Shown here piece by piece: positions 1-9,718 of a DNA stretch of 64,000 bases. Position numbers and translations under genes: made by a program. The notes under the pieces are model-generated. The model did no database searches, was not told the origin of the DNA, and was given only the letters and a program-made list of their open reading frames with translations. This DNA comes from G963663315 sp963668255. GTDB lineage: Bacteria > Pseudomonadota > Gammaproteobacteria > Arenicellales > Poriferihabitantaceae. How positions within the stretch are numbered: the first letter of the stretch is position 1; each line of letters begins with the position of its first letter. The stretch lies in assembly GCA_965116595.1 (NCBI GenBank), contig OZ220708.1, positions 2,046,001 to 2,110,000 on the forward strand, read 5' to 3'.

Positions 1-65
1 ATCCCGTCAGCGCTGGTTCCGGACATCAAGCCGATAGCGTAAACGGTTTCCTTTGATTTGGACAT
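1..65 (-). CDS. anmK: AnmK, anhydro-N-acetylmuramic acid kinase (N-terminal fragment)
   Basis: Only the first 21 codons are inside the window; the gene runs off the left edge. Read on the minus strand from the ATG at 65, the peptide contains the segment GLMSGTSADG, which matches the N-terminal phosphate-binding signature of AnmK (usually GLMSGTSxDG). AnmK phosphorylates and opens 1,6-anhydro-MurNAc during cytoplasmic recycling of cell-wall sugars. It starts 50 bases after the stop of the M23 endopeptidase gene on the same strand, a pairing common in gammaproteobacteria and sensible for murein turnover. Identity rests on one short motif plus context. Confidence 0.8.
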   Translation of the reverse strand, partial: MSKSKETVYAIGLMSGTSADG

Positions 66-114
66 CCGGACTGAGCGGTGTGTGACAGTCAGTAAAGACG
101 GACTATTTAACGCT

Positions 115-1563
115 CTACTGATTGGGTTCGGATCGGGCGAGCGGGAGGCGGTTCAAATATTCGAGTTCTGCAACCCAGTACTTCGCGAGTTTGAGAAATC
201 CGTCCCTGTATTTTTCATCGATGGGTTCCGACTTCGGAATCTCGACGGTCGCAGGATTGTGGTGAACCCCGTTGATTCTGAATTCATAGTGGAGATGGGG
301 TCCGGTGGCCAGACCCGTACTGCCCACATAACCGATGATGTCACCCTGGTTGACACGTTTTCCCGGGGTAATATTTTTACCGTATGCCGACAAATGAGCG
401 TACAGCGTATCGTACACTCCGCCATGACGGATGATGACGGTTTTGCCGTATCCACTGTTCCGTCTGGCTATGGCGACCATACCATCGCCGGTGGCCATTA
501 CCGGCGTGCCGGTTGGCGCTCCATAGTCTACGCCTTTATGTGCCCGCCACACTTTCTTGATCGGATGCAGTCGGTTATGGCTGAAGGATGATGTAATGTG
601 ACCGAATTTGAGCGGGGATCGCAGGAATGATCCGGTGACATTGCTGCCGTCAGGCGCAAAGTAACGGCTGAACCCCTTTTCGTCGGAAAACCGGATTGCC
701 TGGAAGGACTTGCCGGAAACAATCAGTTCCGCTGCAATAATCTCGCCATCGCCTATTTTTTTCCCATCGAGATAAAGTTCTTCGTAGATGACCAGGAACT
801 GATCTCCCACCCTCAGATCCTGCGTAAAATCGATTTGCCATCCGAACAGGTGGATGACCTTGAAGATGACATCGCGAGATAGATTTACATCAGAGGCAGC
901 GCCGAGCAGACTGTCGTAAATGATCGCCTTGGCGTTGTTGATCCTGATAAATGGCACTTTGGTTTCCACATGAACCTGATAGGATTCCTGGTCCGGCTTC
1001 ACATGAAGCAATCTGAACAGGCTGATGTTGTATTGGAGCAATCCGAGTTTCCCTTCCCGGTTCTTTTTCAGCCGGATCGTTTCTCCGGGCTTGATTTTCT
1101 CTAACCGTTTCGCTTCTTCGTGTTGAACGATGAGAAAGGCTTCCCTGGTGGAAAGACCGTGACGCTTGAACAGATGGGACAGGGTGTCCCCTTTTCTGAT
1201 TTTCGCTTCTATCCAGGGCTGGCTATCCAGGAAATCGTCTGCAACTTTTTCGGAGGTGGCGACTTCAGGGACAGCGGACTCAGGGACAACGGATTCAGGG
1301 ACAGCGGACTCAGGGACAACGGATTCAGGGACAACGGATTCAGGGACAACGGATTCAAGGACAACGGATTCAGGAGCAAGGGTTTCGATGGTTGCGGTAT
1401 TGAGGAGGCTTGCACTCTCAGTGAACTTGGATGAATGAGCTGACCGCAGTTCGGTATTCTCTGGATCAAGTTGATCTGCCTGGAGTAAGAAAGTGCATAC
1501 GGCCAGTAAAGCCAGAATTGGAATCTGTACATATTTGCGTATACCTGCTATCGACCCACGCAT
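115..1563 (-). CDS. mepM: M23 family murein DD-endopeptidase, MepM-like
   Basis: 482 residues. An N-terminal membrane anchor or signal segment lies around residues 12-28. It is followed by a low-complexity linker of about eight PESVV-type pentapeptides (63-100), a LysM/OapA-like region (about 118-170; KIRKGDTLSHLFKRHGLS) and a C-terminal M23 metallopeptidase domain. Zinc ligands are visible as H342 and D346 (HKGVD) and H425 in the HLH motif (423-425), with H390 in YAH. The family cuts D-Ala-mDAP cross-links in the periplasm to allow sacculus growth. The gene lies divergent from tyrS and just upstream of anmK, so it is probably co-transcribed with the recycling kinase. The pentapeptide linker is longer and more repetitive than is usual in the family. 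Assignment to MepM rather than another LysM-M23 paralogue is by architecture and neighbours. Confidence 0.88.
   Translation of the reverse strand: MRGSIAGIRKYVQIPILALLAVCTFLLQADQLDPENTELRSAHSSKFTESASLLNTATIETLAPESVVLESVVPESVVPESVVPESAVPESVVPESAVPEVATSEKVADDFLDSQPWIEAKIRKGDTLSHLFKRHGLSTREAFLIVQHEEAKRLEKIKPGETIRLKKNREGKLGLLQYNISLFRLLHVKPDQESYQVHVETKVPFIRINNAKAIIYDSLLGAASDVNLSRDVIFKVIHLFGWQIDFTQDLRVGDQFLVIYEELYLDGKKIGDGEIIAAELIVSGKSFQAIRFSDEKGFSRYFAPDGSNVTGSFLRSPLKFGHITSSFSHNRLHPIKKVWRAHKGVDYGAPTGTPVMATGDGMVAIARRNSGYGKTVIIRHGGVYDTLYAHLSAYGKNITPGKRVNQGDIIGYVGSTGLATGPHLHYEFRINGVHHNPATVEIPKSEPIDEKYRDGFLKLAKYWVAELEYLNRLPLARSEPNQ
1264..1377 (-). repeat. In-frame 15-bp tandem repeats (PESVV linker)
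   Basis: On the plus strand this stretch reads as repeated 15-base units of the type caggGACAACGGATT, with GACAACGGATT and GACAGCGGACT variants alternating. In the M23 endopeptidase gene they encode PESVV/PESAV pentapeptides, residues about 63-100. The unit length keeps the frame, so slippage would lengthen or shorten the linker without breaking the enzyme. Confidence 0.9.
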
Positions 1564-1772
1564 ATCATTATCGTCGTTTCAATCGCCCTTCTAGGTTATG
1601 CAAACCCCATACTTTACCTGTCTTGCCGTGAAAGGTCAAAACCCATTCCATCGAAGCGGCGAATTGTCGCGCTGGACTGCCGGGTTGTGCTATGGTTGCG
1701 TTGCCTTACACAGGCGAAAATGGAGACTGATCAGGACATTGATATGGAGATAAACAAACCAGCGCTGCGACC

Positions 1773-3023
1773 ATGACTAACCGGAACATTCAGGAAACCA
1801 TTGCCGAACTTGCCAGGGGGGCGGAGGAAATTCTGCTGGAGAGTGAACTGGTGGAAAAACTGAAGCGGAATAAGCCTTTACGGATAAAAACCGGATTTGA
1901 TCCGACCGCGCCCGACCTGCACCTCGGGCATACGGTCCTGATCAATAAAATGCGGCAGTTCCAGGTATTGGGTCACCAGGTAATCTTTCTGATTGGGGAT
2001 TTCACCGGACTGATCGGCGACCCGAGCGGGAAAAATGCAACCCGGCCTGCGCTGAGCCGGGAGCAGGTGGTTGAGAACGCAAAAACTTATAAAGAACAGA
2101 TATTCAGGATTCTGGACCCGGAACGAACGGAAATCAGATTCAATTCCGAATGGATGGATGAACTGGGCGCAGCCGGAATGATCAGCTTGGCTGCCCGCCA
2201 TACCGTGGCCAGAATGCTGGAGCGGGATGATTTCAGGAAAAGATATAACTCCAACCAGCCTATCGCAATCCATGAATTTCTTTATCCGCTGACCCAGGGC
2301 TATGATTCCGTGGCATTGCGGGCAGATGTGGAACTGGGTGGAACCGATCAAAAATTCAATTTGCTGGTGGGCAGGGAACTGCAAAAACAATATGGTCAGG
2401 AACAACAGGTGATTCTGACTGTGCCGCTGCTCGAAGGTCTCGATGGCGTCAGGAAAATGTCGAAATCCGCAGATAACTACATTGCACTGGAAGACCCGCC
2501 GGATCAGATGTTCGGCAAGATCATGTCGGTGTCCGACCCGTTGATGTGGCGCTGGTATGAACTCCTCAGTTTTAAATCCATCAGTGAAATCGATGCCGTG
2601 AAACAACAGGTGGCTGACGGGCTCAATCCAAGGGATGCGAAATTCAATCTCGCCGGGGAAATCACAGCCAGGTTTCATTCGTCTGCGGCTGCCCGTCACG
2701 CAAGGCAGGAATTTATCGACCGGTTCAGCAAGGGAGCGATGCCTGATGAAATGCCTCAGCTTACCCTGGTTGCGGGTGCGGACGGTTTGTCGATAGCCCG
2801 TCTTTTGATGCAGGCCGGCCTGGTCGAATCGACTTCCGATGCGTATCGCATGATCGAACAGAATGCGGTCAGGCTCGATGGTGAGAAGGTGAGCGACCGG
2901 GGCCTTTTGTTGCAGGCCGGCGCCGAGCATATTTGCCAGGTCGGCAAGAAGCGATTCGCCCGGGTACGCTGTGTCAGAGCGGAATCTGAAGGCAACGAGC
3001 CGGAAAATCCAATAAAAAAATAA
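1773..3023 (+). CDS. tyrS: Tyrosyl-tRNA synthetase
   Basis: 416 residues, a normal length for TyrRS. The class I signature HLGH is at 50-53 and KMSKS at 228-232. The tyrosine-pocket segment YPLTQGYDSV lies near 171-180, followed by ELGGTDQKFN at 187-196. A C-terminal S4 RNA-binding domain occupies roughly 345-405. The enzyme charges tRNA-Tyr in the cytoplasm. The ATG at 1773 gives a typical N-terminus for the family. The gene is transcribed toward the rRNA operon, whose promoter begins only 12 bases after the stop codon; no hairpin-type terminator is visible between them, so some tyrS transcripts may read into the rRNA leader. Confidence 0.97.
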   Translation: MTNRNIQETIAELARGAEEILLESELVEKLKRNKPLRIKTGFDPTAPDLHLGHTVLINKMRQFQVLGHQVIFLIGDFTGLIGDPSGKNATRPALSREQVVENAKTYKEQIFRILDPERTEIRFNSEWMDELGAAGMISLAARHTVARMLERDDFRKRYNSNQPIAIHEFLYPLTQGYDSVALRADVELGGTDQKFNLLVGRELQKQYGQEQQVILTVPLLEGLDGVRKMSKSADNYIALEDPPDQMFGKIMSVSDPLMWRWYELLSFKSISEIDAVKQQVADGLNPRDAKFNLAGEITARFHSSAAARHARQEFIDRFSKGAMPDEMPQLTLVAGADGLSIARLLMQAGLVESTSDAYRMIEQNAVRLDGEKVSDRGLLLQAGAEHICQVGKKRFARVRCVRAESEGNEPENPIKK

Positions 3024-3034
3024 TCAAATAGTAG

Positions 3035-3062
3035 TTGACCCCTAGTCATATAGGCGTATAAT
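3035..3062 (+). promoter_or_regulatory. rRNA operon promoter (P1-like)
   Basis: TTGACC (3035-3040) and a consensus TATAAT (3057-3062) are separated by 16 bases. The discriminator that follows (TCCCGCTCCCGG) is GC-rich, as expected for growth-rate/stringent-controlled rrn promoters. A start near 3069 would place a leader of about 170 bases before 16S. Confidence 0.85.
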
Positions 3063-3097
3063 TCCCGCTCCCGGAATTGGGCTTCCGCCCGATTCCC

Positions 3098-3110
3098 TGA
3101 TCTTTTACAA
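3098..3110 (+). promoter_or_regulatory. boxA antitermination element of the 16S leader
   Basis: The 13-mer TGATCTTTTACAA resembles the NusB/NusE-binding boxA of E. coli rrn leaders (TGCTCTTTAACAA). The identical 13-mer occurs again before 23S at 5259-5271, which strongly supports a functional element. Confidence 0.75.
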
Positions 3111-3117
3111 CTAATCA

Positions 3118-3140
3118 AGCAGATTGTGTGGGCGCTTCGG
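3118..3140 (+). other. 5' arm of the pre-16S processing stem
   Basis: The segment around 3118-3140 (AGATTGTGTGGGCGCTTCGG core) is complementary, with a few wobble pairs, to 4819-4841 (core CGGAGCGTCCGCACAATCT) after 16S. The two arms would form the long RNase III stem that loops out pre-16S rRNA. Confidence 0.85.
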
Positions 3141-3238
3141 TTTGTCAGAATCCCTCATCCAGAATGTGAATCAGATCGTCTATTGGACTTTCGGATTCCA
3201 CACAGATTGTTTCAGGATTTATCCTGGAATGATAAATT

Positions 3239-4795
<1,557 letters not shown>

Positions 4796-4925
4796 AAAAA
4801 ATCAGGGATTCGAAGAATCGGAGCGTCCGCACAATCTGCTTGATTGATGATGAAAGTCAAACCTTGGGTTTTGGACTCATTGAACGGAATAATATGACCG
4901 ATATTTTTTTTGATTGATGATCTTT

Positions 4926-5002
<77 letters not shown>

Positions 5003-5085
5003 GATTGAATGTCCTTCAGGGGAGATGGCGGCATTGATTTCTCTTGTCATGGTCAGGAAATCAGGAAATATACCGTGGCGATATT

Positions 5086-5161
5086 GGGGCCATAGCTCAG
5101 CCGGGAGAGCGCCTGCCTTGCACGCAGGAGGTCGGCGGTTCGATCCCGCCTGGCTCCACCA
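5086..5161 (+). tRNA. alaT: tRNA-Ala (TGC)
   Basis: 76 nt with CCA encoded. The acceptor GGGGCCA pairs with TGGCTCC (one G-T pair), and the anticodon TGC lies at 5119-5121 in the loop CTTGCAC. It follows tRNA-Ile in the spacer, the common gammaproteobacterial Ile-Ala order. Confidence 0.98.
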
Positions 5162-5181
5162 GCTCCAGGTCTGACTTTCAG

Positions 5182-5231
5182 ATGTGTTAAACATAAATTA
5201 ACTGATGATAGTTAATTTATGTTTAACACAT
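5182..5231 (+). repeat. 21-bp perfect inverted repeat in the 16S-23S spacer
   Basis: The left arm 5182-5202 and right arm 5211-5231 are exact reverse complements, with an 8-base loop TGATGATA. The arms are AT-rich (core GTGTTAAACATAAATTAAC). It lies 20 bases after tRNA-Ala and would form a very stable RNA hairpin, possibly a processing signal, or else a remnant of a small inserted palindromic element. There is no T-run behind it, so it is not a standard terminator. Confidence 0.9.
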
Positions 5232-5258
5232 GCGGTTCGGGTAACACTATCCGGACCT

Positions 5259-5271
5259 TGATCTTTTACAA
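5259..5271 (+). promoter_or_regulatory. boxA antitermination element before 23S
   Basis: TGATCTTTTACAA is identical to the 13-mer at 3098-3110 in the 16S leader. In E. coli, too, boxA occurs both in the leader and in the 16S-23S spacer and supports Nus-dependent antitermination. Confidence 0.75.
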
Positions 5272-5499
5272 TCAGGGTAGTCAAAGGCGCGCGCAAGCGC
5301 GAATTTGCGTAATGTTGATTTTGACATTACATAATGTGTCCGGTTTCATTACCGGCATATAACGGCAAATTCCGTAAGCGCGGGTACCAAACAGCAGAAC
5401 AGATTTTTGTTCTGCAAATGATTTAAGTATCTTTATTATTTAAATTTTGCATTTTATGTTGCAAACTCTTCGAGAGTTCAAGCTAATAATTCCAGAATG
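5272..5499 (+). other. Remainder of the 16S-23S spacer
   Basis: No gene is seen here. It contains small hairpins: GCAGAACA (5394-5401) pairs with TGTTCTGC (5408-5415), and AACTCT-TCG-AGAGTT lies at about 5464-5478. The rest is AT-rich. The whole tRNA-Ala to 23S interval is about 610 bases, which is long for this position. Confidence 0.7.
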
Positions 5500-5743
5500 T
5501 TTAAGCGCAGGATTTTTATTTGAGTGTGAGGCCCCTGACGAAGTGAATGAGAGAGCATACCCATGTATGTCATCGAATGAGTGAGGATAAGGGAACGAAG
5601 CAATCGGATAAAAAGACGAATTAAGTTTAAGCGCAGGATTTTTATTTGAGTGCGAGGCCCCTGACGAAGTGAATGAGAGAGCATACCCATGTATGTAATC
5701 GAATGAATGAGGATAAGGGAACGAAGCAATCGGATAAAAAGAC
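5500..5743 (+). repeat. 118-bp tandem duplication in front of 23S
   Basis: Copy 1 (5500-5617) and copy 2 (5626-5743) differ at three positions only and are separated by 8 bases, giving a 126-base period. Each begins TTTAAGCGCAGGATTTTTA and ends GGATAAAAAGAC. The second copy stops 8 bases before the pre-23S processing stem. It is transcribed as part of the rRNA precursor; no protein is evident in it. Confidence 0.95.
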
Positions 5744-5751
5744 AAGCTTAA

Positions 5752-5779
5752 AAGGCTTTTTGGGGTTATGTGATCAAGC
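5752..5779 (+). other. 5' arm of the pre-23S processing stem
   Basis: AGGCTTTTTGGGGTTA...TGATCAAGC (5752-5779) is complementary with bulges to GCTTGATCA...TAACACCCAAGAGGCC (9358-9385). TGATCAAGC with GCTTGATCA is the terminal helix of mature 23S, and the outer pairs extend it into an RNase III stem. Confidence 0.75.
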
Positions 5780-6802
5780 ACAAAAGCGCACATGGTGGAT
5801 GCCTTGGCGATAAGAGGCGATGAAGGACGTGGTAGTCTGCGATAAGCCCTGGTGAGCCGACAAACTGGCTTTGACCCAGGGATTTCCGAATGGGGAAACC
5901 CACCCGCTTGCGGGTATCCTGCACTGAATACATAGGTGCAGGAGGCGAACCCGGGGAACTGAAACATCTAAGTACCCGGAGGAAAAGAAATCAACCGATA
6001 TTCCCTTAGTAGCGGCGAGCGAACGGGGATCAGCCCTTAAGCTTTATTGGTTCTAGTGGAACAGTCTGGAAAGTCTGGCCATAGAAGGTGACAGCCCCGT
6101 ACACGAAAGGGCCTGTAAAGTGAAATCGAGTAGGGCGGAGCACGAGAAACTCTGTCTGAACATGGGGGGACCATCCTCCAAGGCTAAATACTACTTATCG
6201 ACCGATAGTGAACCAGTACCGTGAGGGAAAGGCGAAAAGAACCCCGTTAGGGGAGTGAAATAGAACCTGAAACCGTGTGTGTACAAGCAGTGGAAGCCTG
6301 TCTTCGGATGGGCGACTGCGTACCTTTTGTATAATGGGTCAGCGACTTAATTTCAGTAGCAAGGTTAACCGTATAGGGGAGCCGTAGAGAAATCGAGTCT
6401 TAACAGGGCGAATCAGTTGCTGGAATTAGACCCGAAACCGGGCGATCTAGCCATGGCCAGGTTGAAGGTCGGGTAATACCGACTGGAGGACCGAACCAAC
6501 TTATGTTGAAAAATGAGTGGATGAGCTGTGGCTAGGAGTGAAAGGCTAAACAAGCCCGGAGATAGCTGGTTCTCCCCGAAAACTATTTAGGTAGTGCCTC
6601 GTGACTTACTACAGGGGGTAGAGCACTGTCATGGCTAGGGCTGCATCTAGCGGTACCAACCCATAGCAAACTCCGAATACCTGTAAGTACTATCACGGGA
6701 GACAGACGGCGGGAGCTAAGTTTCGTCGTCGAGAGGGAAACAGCCCAGATCGCCAGTTAAGGTCCCTAAACACATCTCAGTGGGAAACGATGTGGAAAGG
6801 CT

Positions 6803-6840
<38 letters not shown>

Positions 6841-7573
6841 TAAAGATAGCGTAATAGCTCACTGGTCGAGTCAGTCCGCGCGGAAGATATACCGGGGCTC
6901 AAGATGTGTACCGAAACTGCGAATACCAGTTTACTGGTATGGTAGGGGAGCGTTCTGTAAGTCTGTGAAGGTGAACTGTGAGGTTTGCTGGAGATATCAG
7001 AAGTGAGAATGCTGACATGAGTAGCGATAATGCGGGTGAAAAGCCCGCACGCCGAAAACCCAAGGTTTCCTGCGCAACGTTAATCGGCGCAGGGTGAGTC
7101 GGCCCCTAAGGCGAGGCAGAAATGCGTAGTCGATGGGAATCAGGTTAATATTCCTGAACCGTGTATAACTGCGATGGGGTGACGGAGAAGGCTAGGTTAG
7201 CCGGCTGTTGGATATGCCGGTTTAAGCGAGTAGATTTGGACTTCAGGAAAATCCGGGTCCTTTAAGATCAAGACGCGATGACGAGTTCTTTTTTAAGAGC
7301 GAAGTAATTGATGCCATGCTTCCAGGAAAAGCCTCTAAGCTTCAGGTTATATACGACCGTACCCTAAACCGACACAGGTGGGTGGGGTGAGAATCCTAAG
7401 GCGCTTGAGAGAACTCTGGTGAAGGAACTCGGCAAAATGACACCGTAACTTCGGGAGAAGGTGTGCCTCCGTCAGGTGAAGAACTTCGCGTTCGGAGCCG
7501 AGGGAGGTTGCAATAAAGAGGTGGCTGCGACTGTTTACTAAAAACATAGCACTCTGCAAACACGCAAGTGGAC

Positions 7574-7608
<35 letters not shown>

Positions 7609-7645
7609 TAATTGATGGGGTTAGCACTTGTGCGAAGCTCTTGAT

Positions 7646-7690
<45 letters not shown>

Positions 7691-8395
7691 TACGTAACGC
7701 TAGCCTTAGTAAAACCGAACCATATGCGGGAAACTCCTCCAAAACTGTTCAGTACTCGTCTGGTTTGTTGAATGACACGAAAAAGAAGAGATTTCTTTGG
7801 GCTGGAATTCAAATTTCAAATCAGTCAGTAAAAATCTGGCAGACATGGGGACAATCCGCAGGAAAGATTTGACGGAAGCCCGTCAAAAATCCTCAGAGAC
7901 TTTATGTTCGGGAGTATGATATGAAATTGGAAGCACAGTGGATTGTCGGTTTTGTTGATGGAGAAGGTTGTTTTCACATCAGCATAAACACAAACGACAC
8001 AATGACGACAGGTTATCAGGTGTTGCCTGAATTTACCGTAGTACAACACGAACGAGACGTAAAAGTATTACATGCTTTAAAAGCGTTTTTCGGGTGTGGG
8101 GTGGTACGAGTAAACAGAAAGGATAAAACATCAACCAGGATGGCCTGGCGAGTCAGAAATGTTGGACATCTGCTGGATATAATTTCACCATTTTTTATGA
8201 AGCATCAATTGAAAACATCGAAAGGTGTAGAATTCAGAAAGTTCCGCAAGGCGCTTTTACTGATGCAGAAAGGAGATCATCTGACAGAATCGGGTCTTGA
8301 AGAAATTCGAGGCATAGTGAATCAGATGAATCGTAAGAAAATGGTGAATACTCAAGAGAAAGTCCGACCTTGCTAGAAATAGTTGGGATTAATCG
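7691..8395 (+). mobile_element. Group I self-splicing intron at 23S position 1931 (E. coli numbering)
   Basis: The highly conserved 23S segment GGTCCTAAGGT|AGCGAAATTCC is split after U1931. The 5' exon CUAAGGU (7684-7690) pairs with an internal guide GCCUUAG (7703-7709), giving the required U-G pair at the splice site (U7690-G7703) and a 12-base P1 loop. The guide-side CGCU (7698-7701) pairs with the first 3' exon bases AGCG (8396-8399) as P10. The intron ends in G (8395). Core elements are visible: a Q-like stretch at about 7851-7864, an R-like CCTCAGAGACTT (7891-7902) and an S-like AAGTCC (8360-8365). GACTT (7898-7902) with AAGTC (8360-8364) forms P7. The endonuclease gene lies in the P8 region between R and S. 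Introns at this site are known in Thermotoga and a few other bacteria. Confidence 0.94.
7921..8376 (+). CDS. LAGLIDADG homing endonuclease (intron-encoded)
   Basis: 151 residues. One LAGLIDADG motif is seen near the N-terminus (IVGFVDGEG, about residues 8-16, with the catalytic acidic residue in DGEG). It is followed by the family pattern of a basic beta-sheet region (PEFTVVQHERDVKVLHALK at about 36-54, then GCGVVRVNRK). A single motif implies a homodimer, as in I-CreI. The enzyme would cut intron-less 23S genes near the insertion site and so spread the intron. The ATG is preceded by GGGAG eight bases upstream, a usable ribosome-binding site. The reading frame overlaps the P7 3' strand and is intact, suggesting recent activity. 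Target specificity cannot be read from sequence. Confidence 0.95.
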   Translation: MKLEAQWIVGFVDGEGCFHISINTNDTMTTGYQVLPEFTVVQHERDVKVLHALKAFFGCGVVRVNRKDKTSTRMAWRVRNVGHLLDIISPFFMKHQLKTSKGVEFRKFRKALLLMQKGDHLTESGLEEIRGIVNQMNRKKMVNTQEKVRPC

Positions 8396-8442
<47 letters not shown>

Positions 8443-8513
8443 CGATGGCCACACTGTCTCCACCAGGGACTCAGCGAAATTGAAATTGCTGTGAAGATGC
8501 AGTGTACCCGCGG

Positions 8514-8544
<31 letters not shown>

Positions 8545-8704
8545 CAACTTTACACTGGATTTTGAACAAGTATGTGCAGGATAGGTGGAAGGCTTTGAAG
8601 CGGAGACGCCAGTCTCTGTGGAGCCACCCTTGAGATACCACCCTTGCTTGTTCGGAGTCCTAACCGAGGTCCGTTATCCGGATCCGGGACCGTGTATGGT
8701 GGGT

Positions 8705-8747
<43 letters not shown>

Positions 8748-8848
8748 GCGAAGGTACTCTAAGTACGGTCGGAAATCGTATGGTTAGTGTAAAGGCACAA
8801 GAGTGCTTGACTGCGAGACAGACACGTCGAGCAGGAACGAAAGTTGGT

Positions 8849-8924
<76 letters not shown>

Positions 8925-8953
8925 ACCCCCCAAGAGTTCACATCGACGGGGGT

Positions 8954-8993
<40 letters not shown>

Positions 8994-8998
8994 TAGCC

Positions 8999-9031
<33 letters not shown>

Positions 9032-9193
9032 TGGTACGCGAGCTGGGTTTAGAACGTCGTGAGACAGTTTGGTCCCTATCTGCCGTGGGCGTCGGAGACT
9101 TGAGAGGAGCTGCTTCCAGTACGAGAGGACCGAAGTGGACGTACCTCTGGTGTTCCAGTTATCATGCCAATGGTATTGCTGGGTAGCTATGTA

Positions 9194-9233
<40 letters not shown>

Positions 9234-9450
9234 CCCTCAAGATTAGGTCTCCCTGGAACTTTAGGTTCCCTGAAGGGTCGTTGAAGACTACAACGTTGAT
9301 AGGCTGGGTGTGGAAGTGCAGTAATGCATGTAGCTAACCAGTACTAATTGCCCGTGAGGCTTGATCATGTAACACCCAAGAGGCCTGACCTCGAAGGGGT
9401 GATATGCAACAGGCATCATTTAAAGACATGCGCCAATGACTACTCTGATC

Positions 9451-9534
9451 TGTATGAACGAACACTCTGTTCATACAGGATATAAATAGTTGAAACAGTG
9501 ACCTCCGTTCCTTAAGCGGGGCAGAACTGTTTCA
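9451..9534 (+). other. 23S-5S spacer hairpins
   Basis: Two clear stems occur between 23S and 5S: TGTATGAAC (9451-9459) with GTTCATACA (9469-9477), and TGAAACAGT (9491-9499) with ACTGTTTCA (9526-9534). The second sits nine bases before 5S and is probably a processing structure. Confidence 0.75.
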
Positions 9535-9543
9535 TGACCGGTT

Positions 9544-9663
9544 TGTCTGGTGACAATAGCAAGCGGGTACCACCTGATCCCATCCCGAACTCAGAAGTGA
9601 AAACGCTACGCGCCGATGATAGTATGGGGCCTCCCCATGTGAAAGTAGGTCATTGCCAGGCAT
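9544..9663 (+). rRNA. rrf: 5S ribosomal RNA
   Basis: About 120 nt. The terminal helix is TGTCTGGTGAC with GTCATTGCCAGGCA. The loop sequences CCCATCCCGAACTCAGAAGTGAAA and GATGATAGTATGGGG are the usual 5S landmarks. It is the last gene of the rrn operon. Confidence 0.96.
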
Positions 9664-9672
9664 TTTATTGAT

Positions 9673-9709
9673 ATAGCCCCGCCCCGGATCCCGGCGCGGG
9701 GCTATTTTT
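9673..9709 (+). terminator. rrn operon intrinsic terminator
   Basis: TAGCCCCGC (9674-9682) pairs with GCGGGGCTA (9696-9704) and is followed by TTTTT (9705-9709). It lies ten bases after 5S and ten bases before the convergent cfa stop codon. Confidence 0.92.
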
Positions 9710-9718
9710 ATGCGGGTT

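Noticed and set aside
5500..5743. CRISPR array or protein-coding repeats
   Set aside because: Only two long copies with an 8-base separation and no spacers; the unit is transcribed rRNA spacer.
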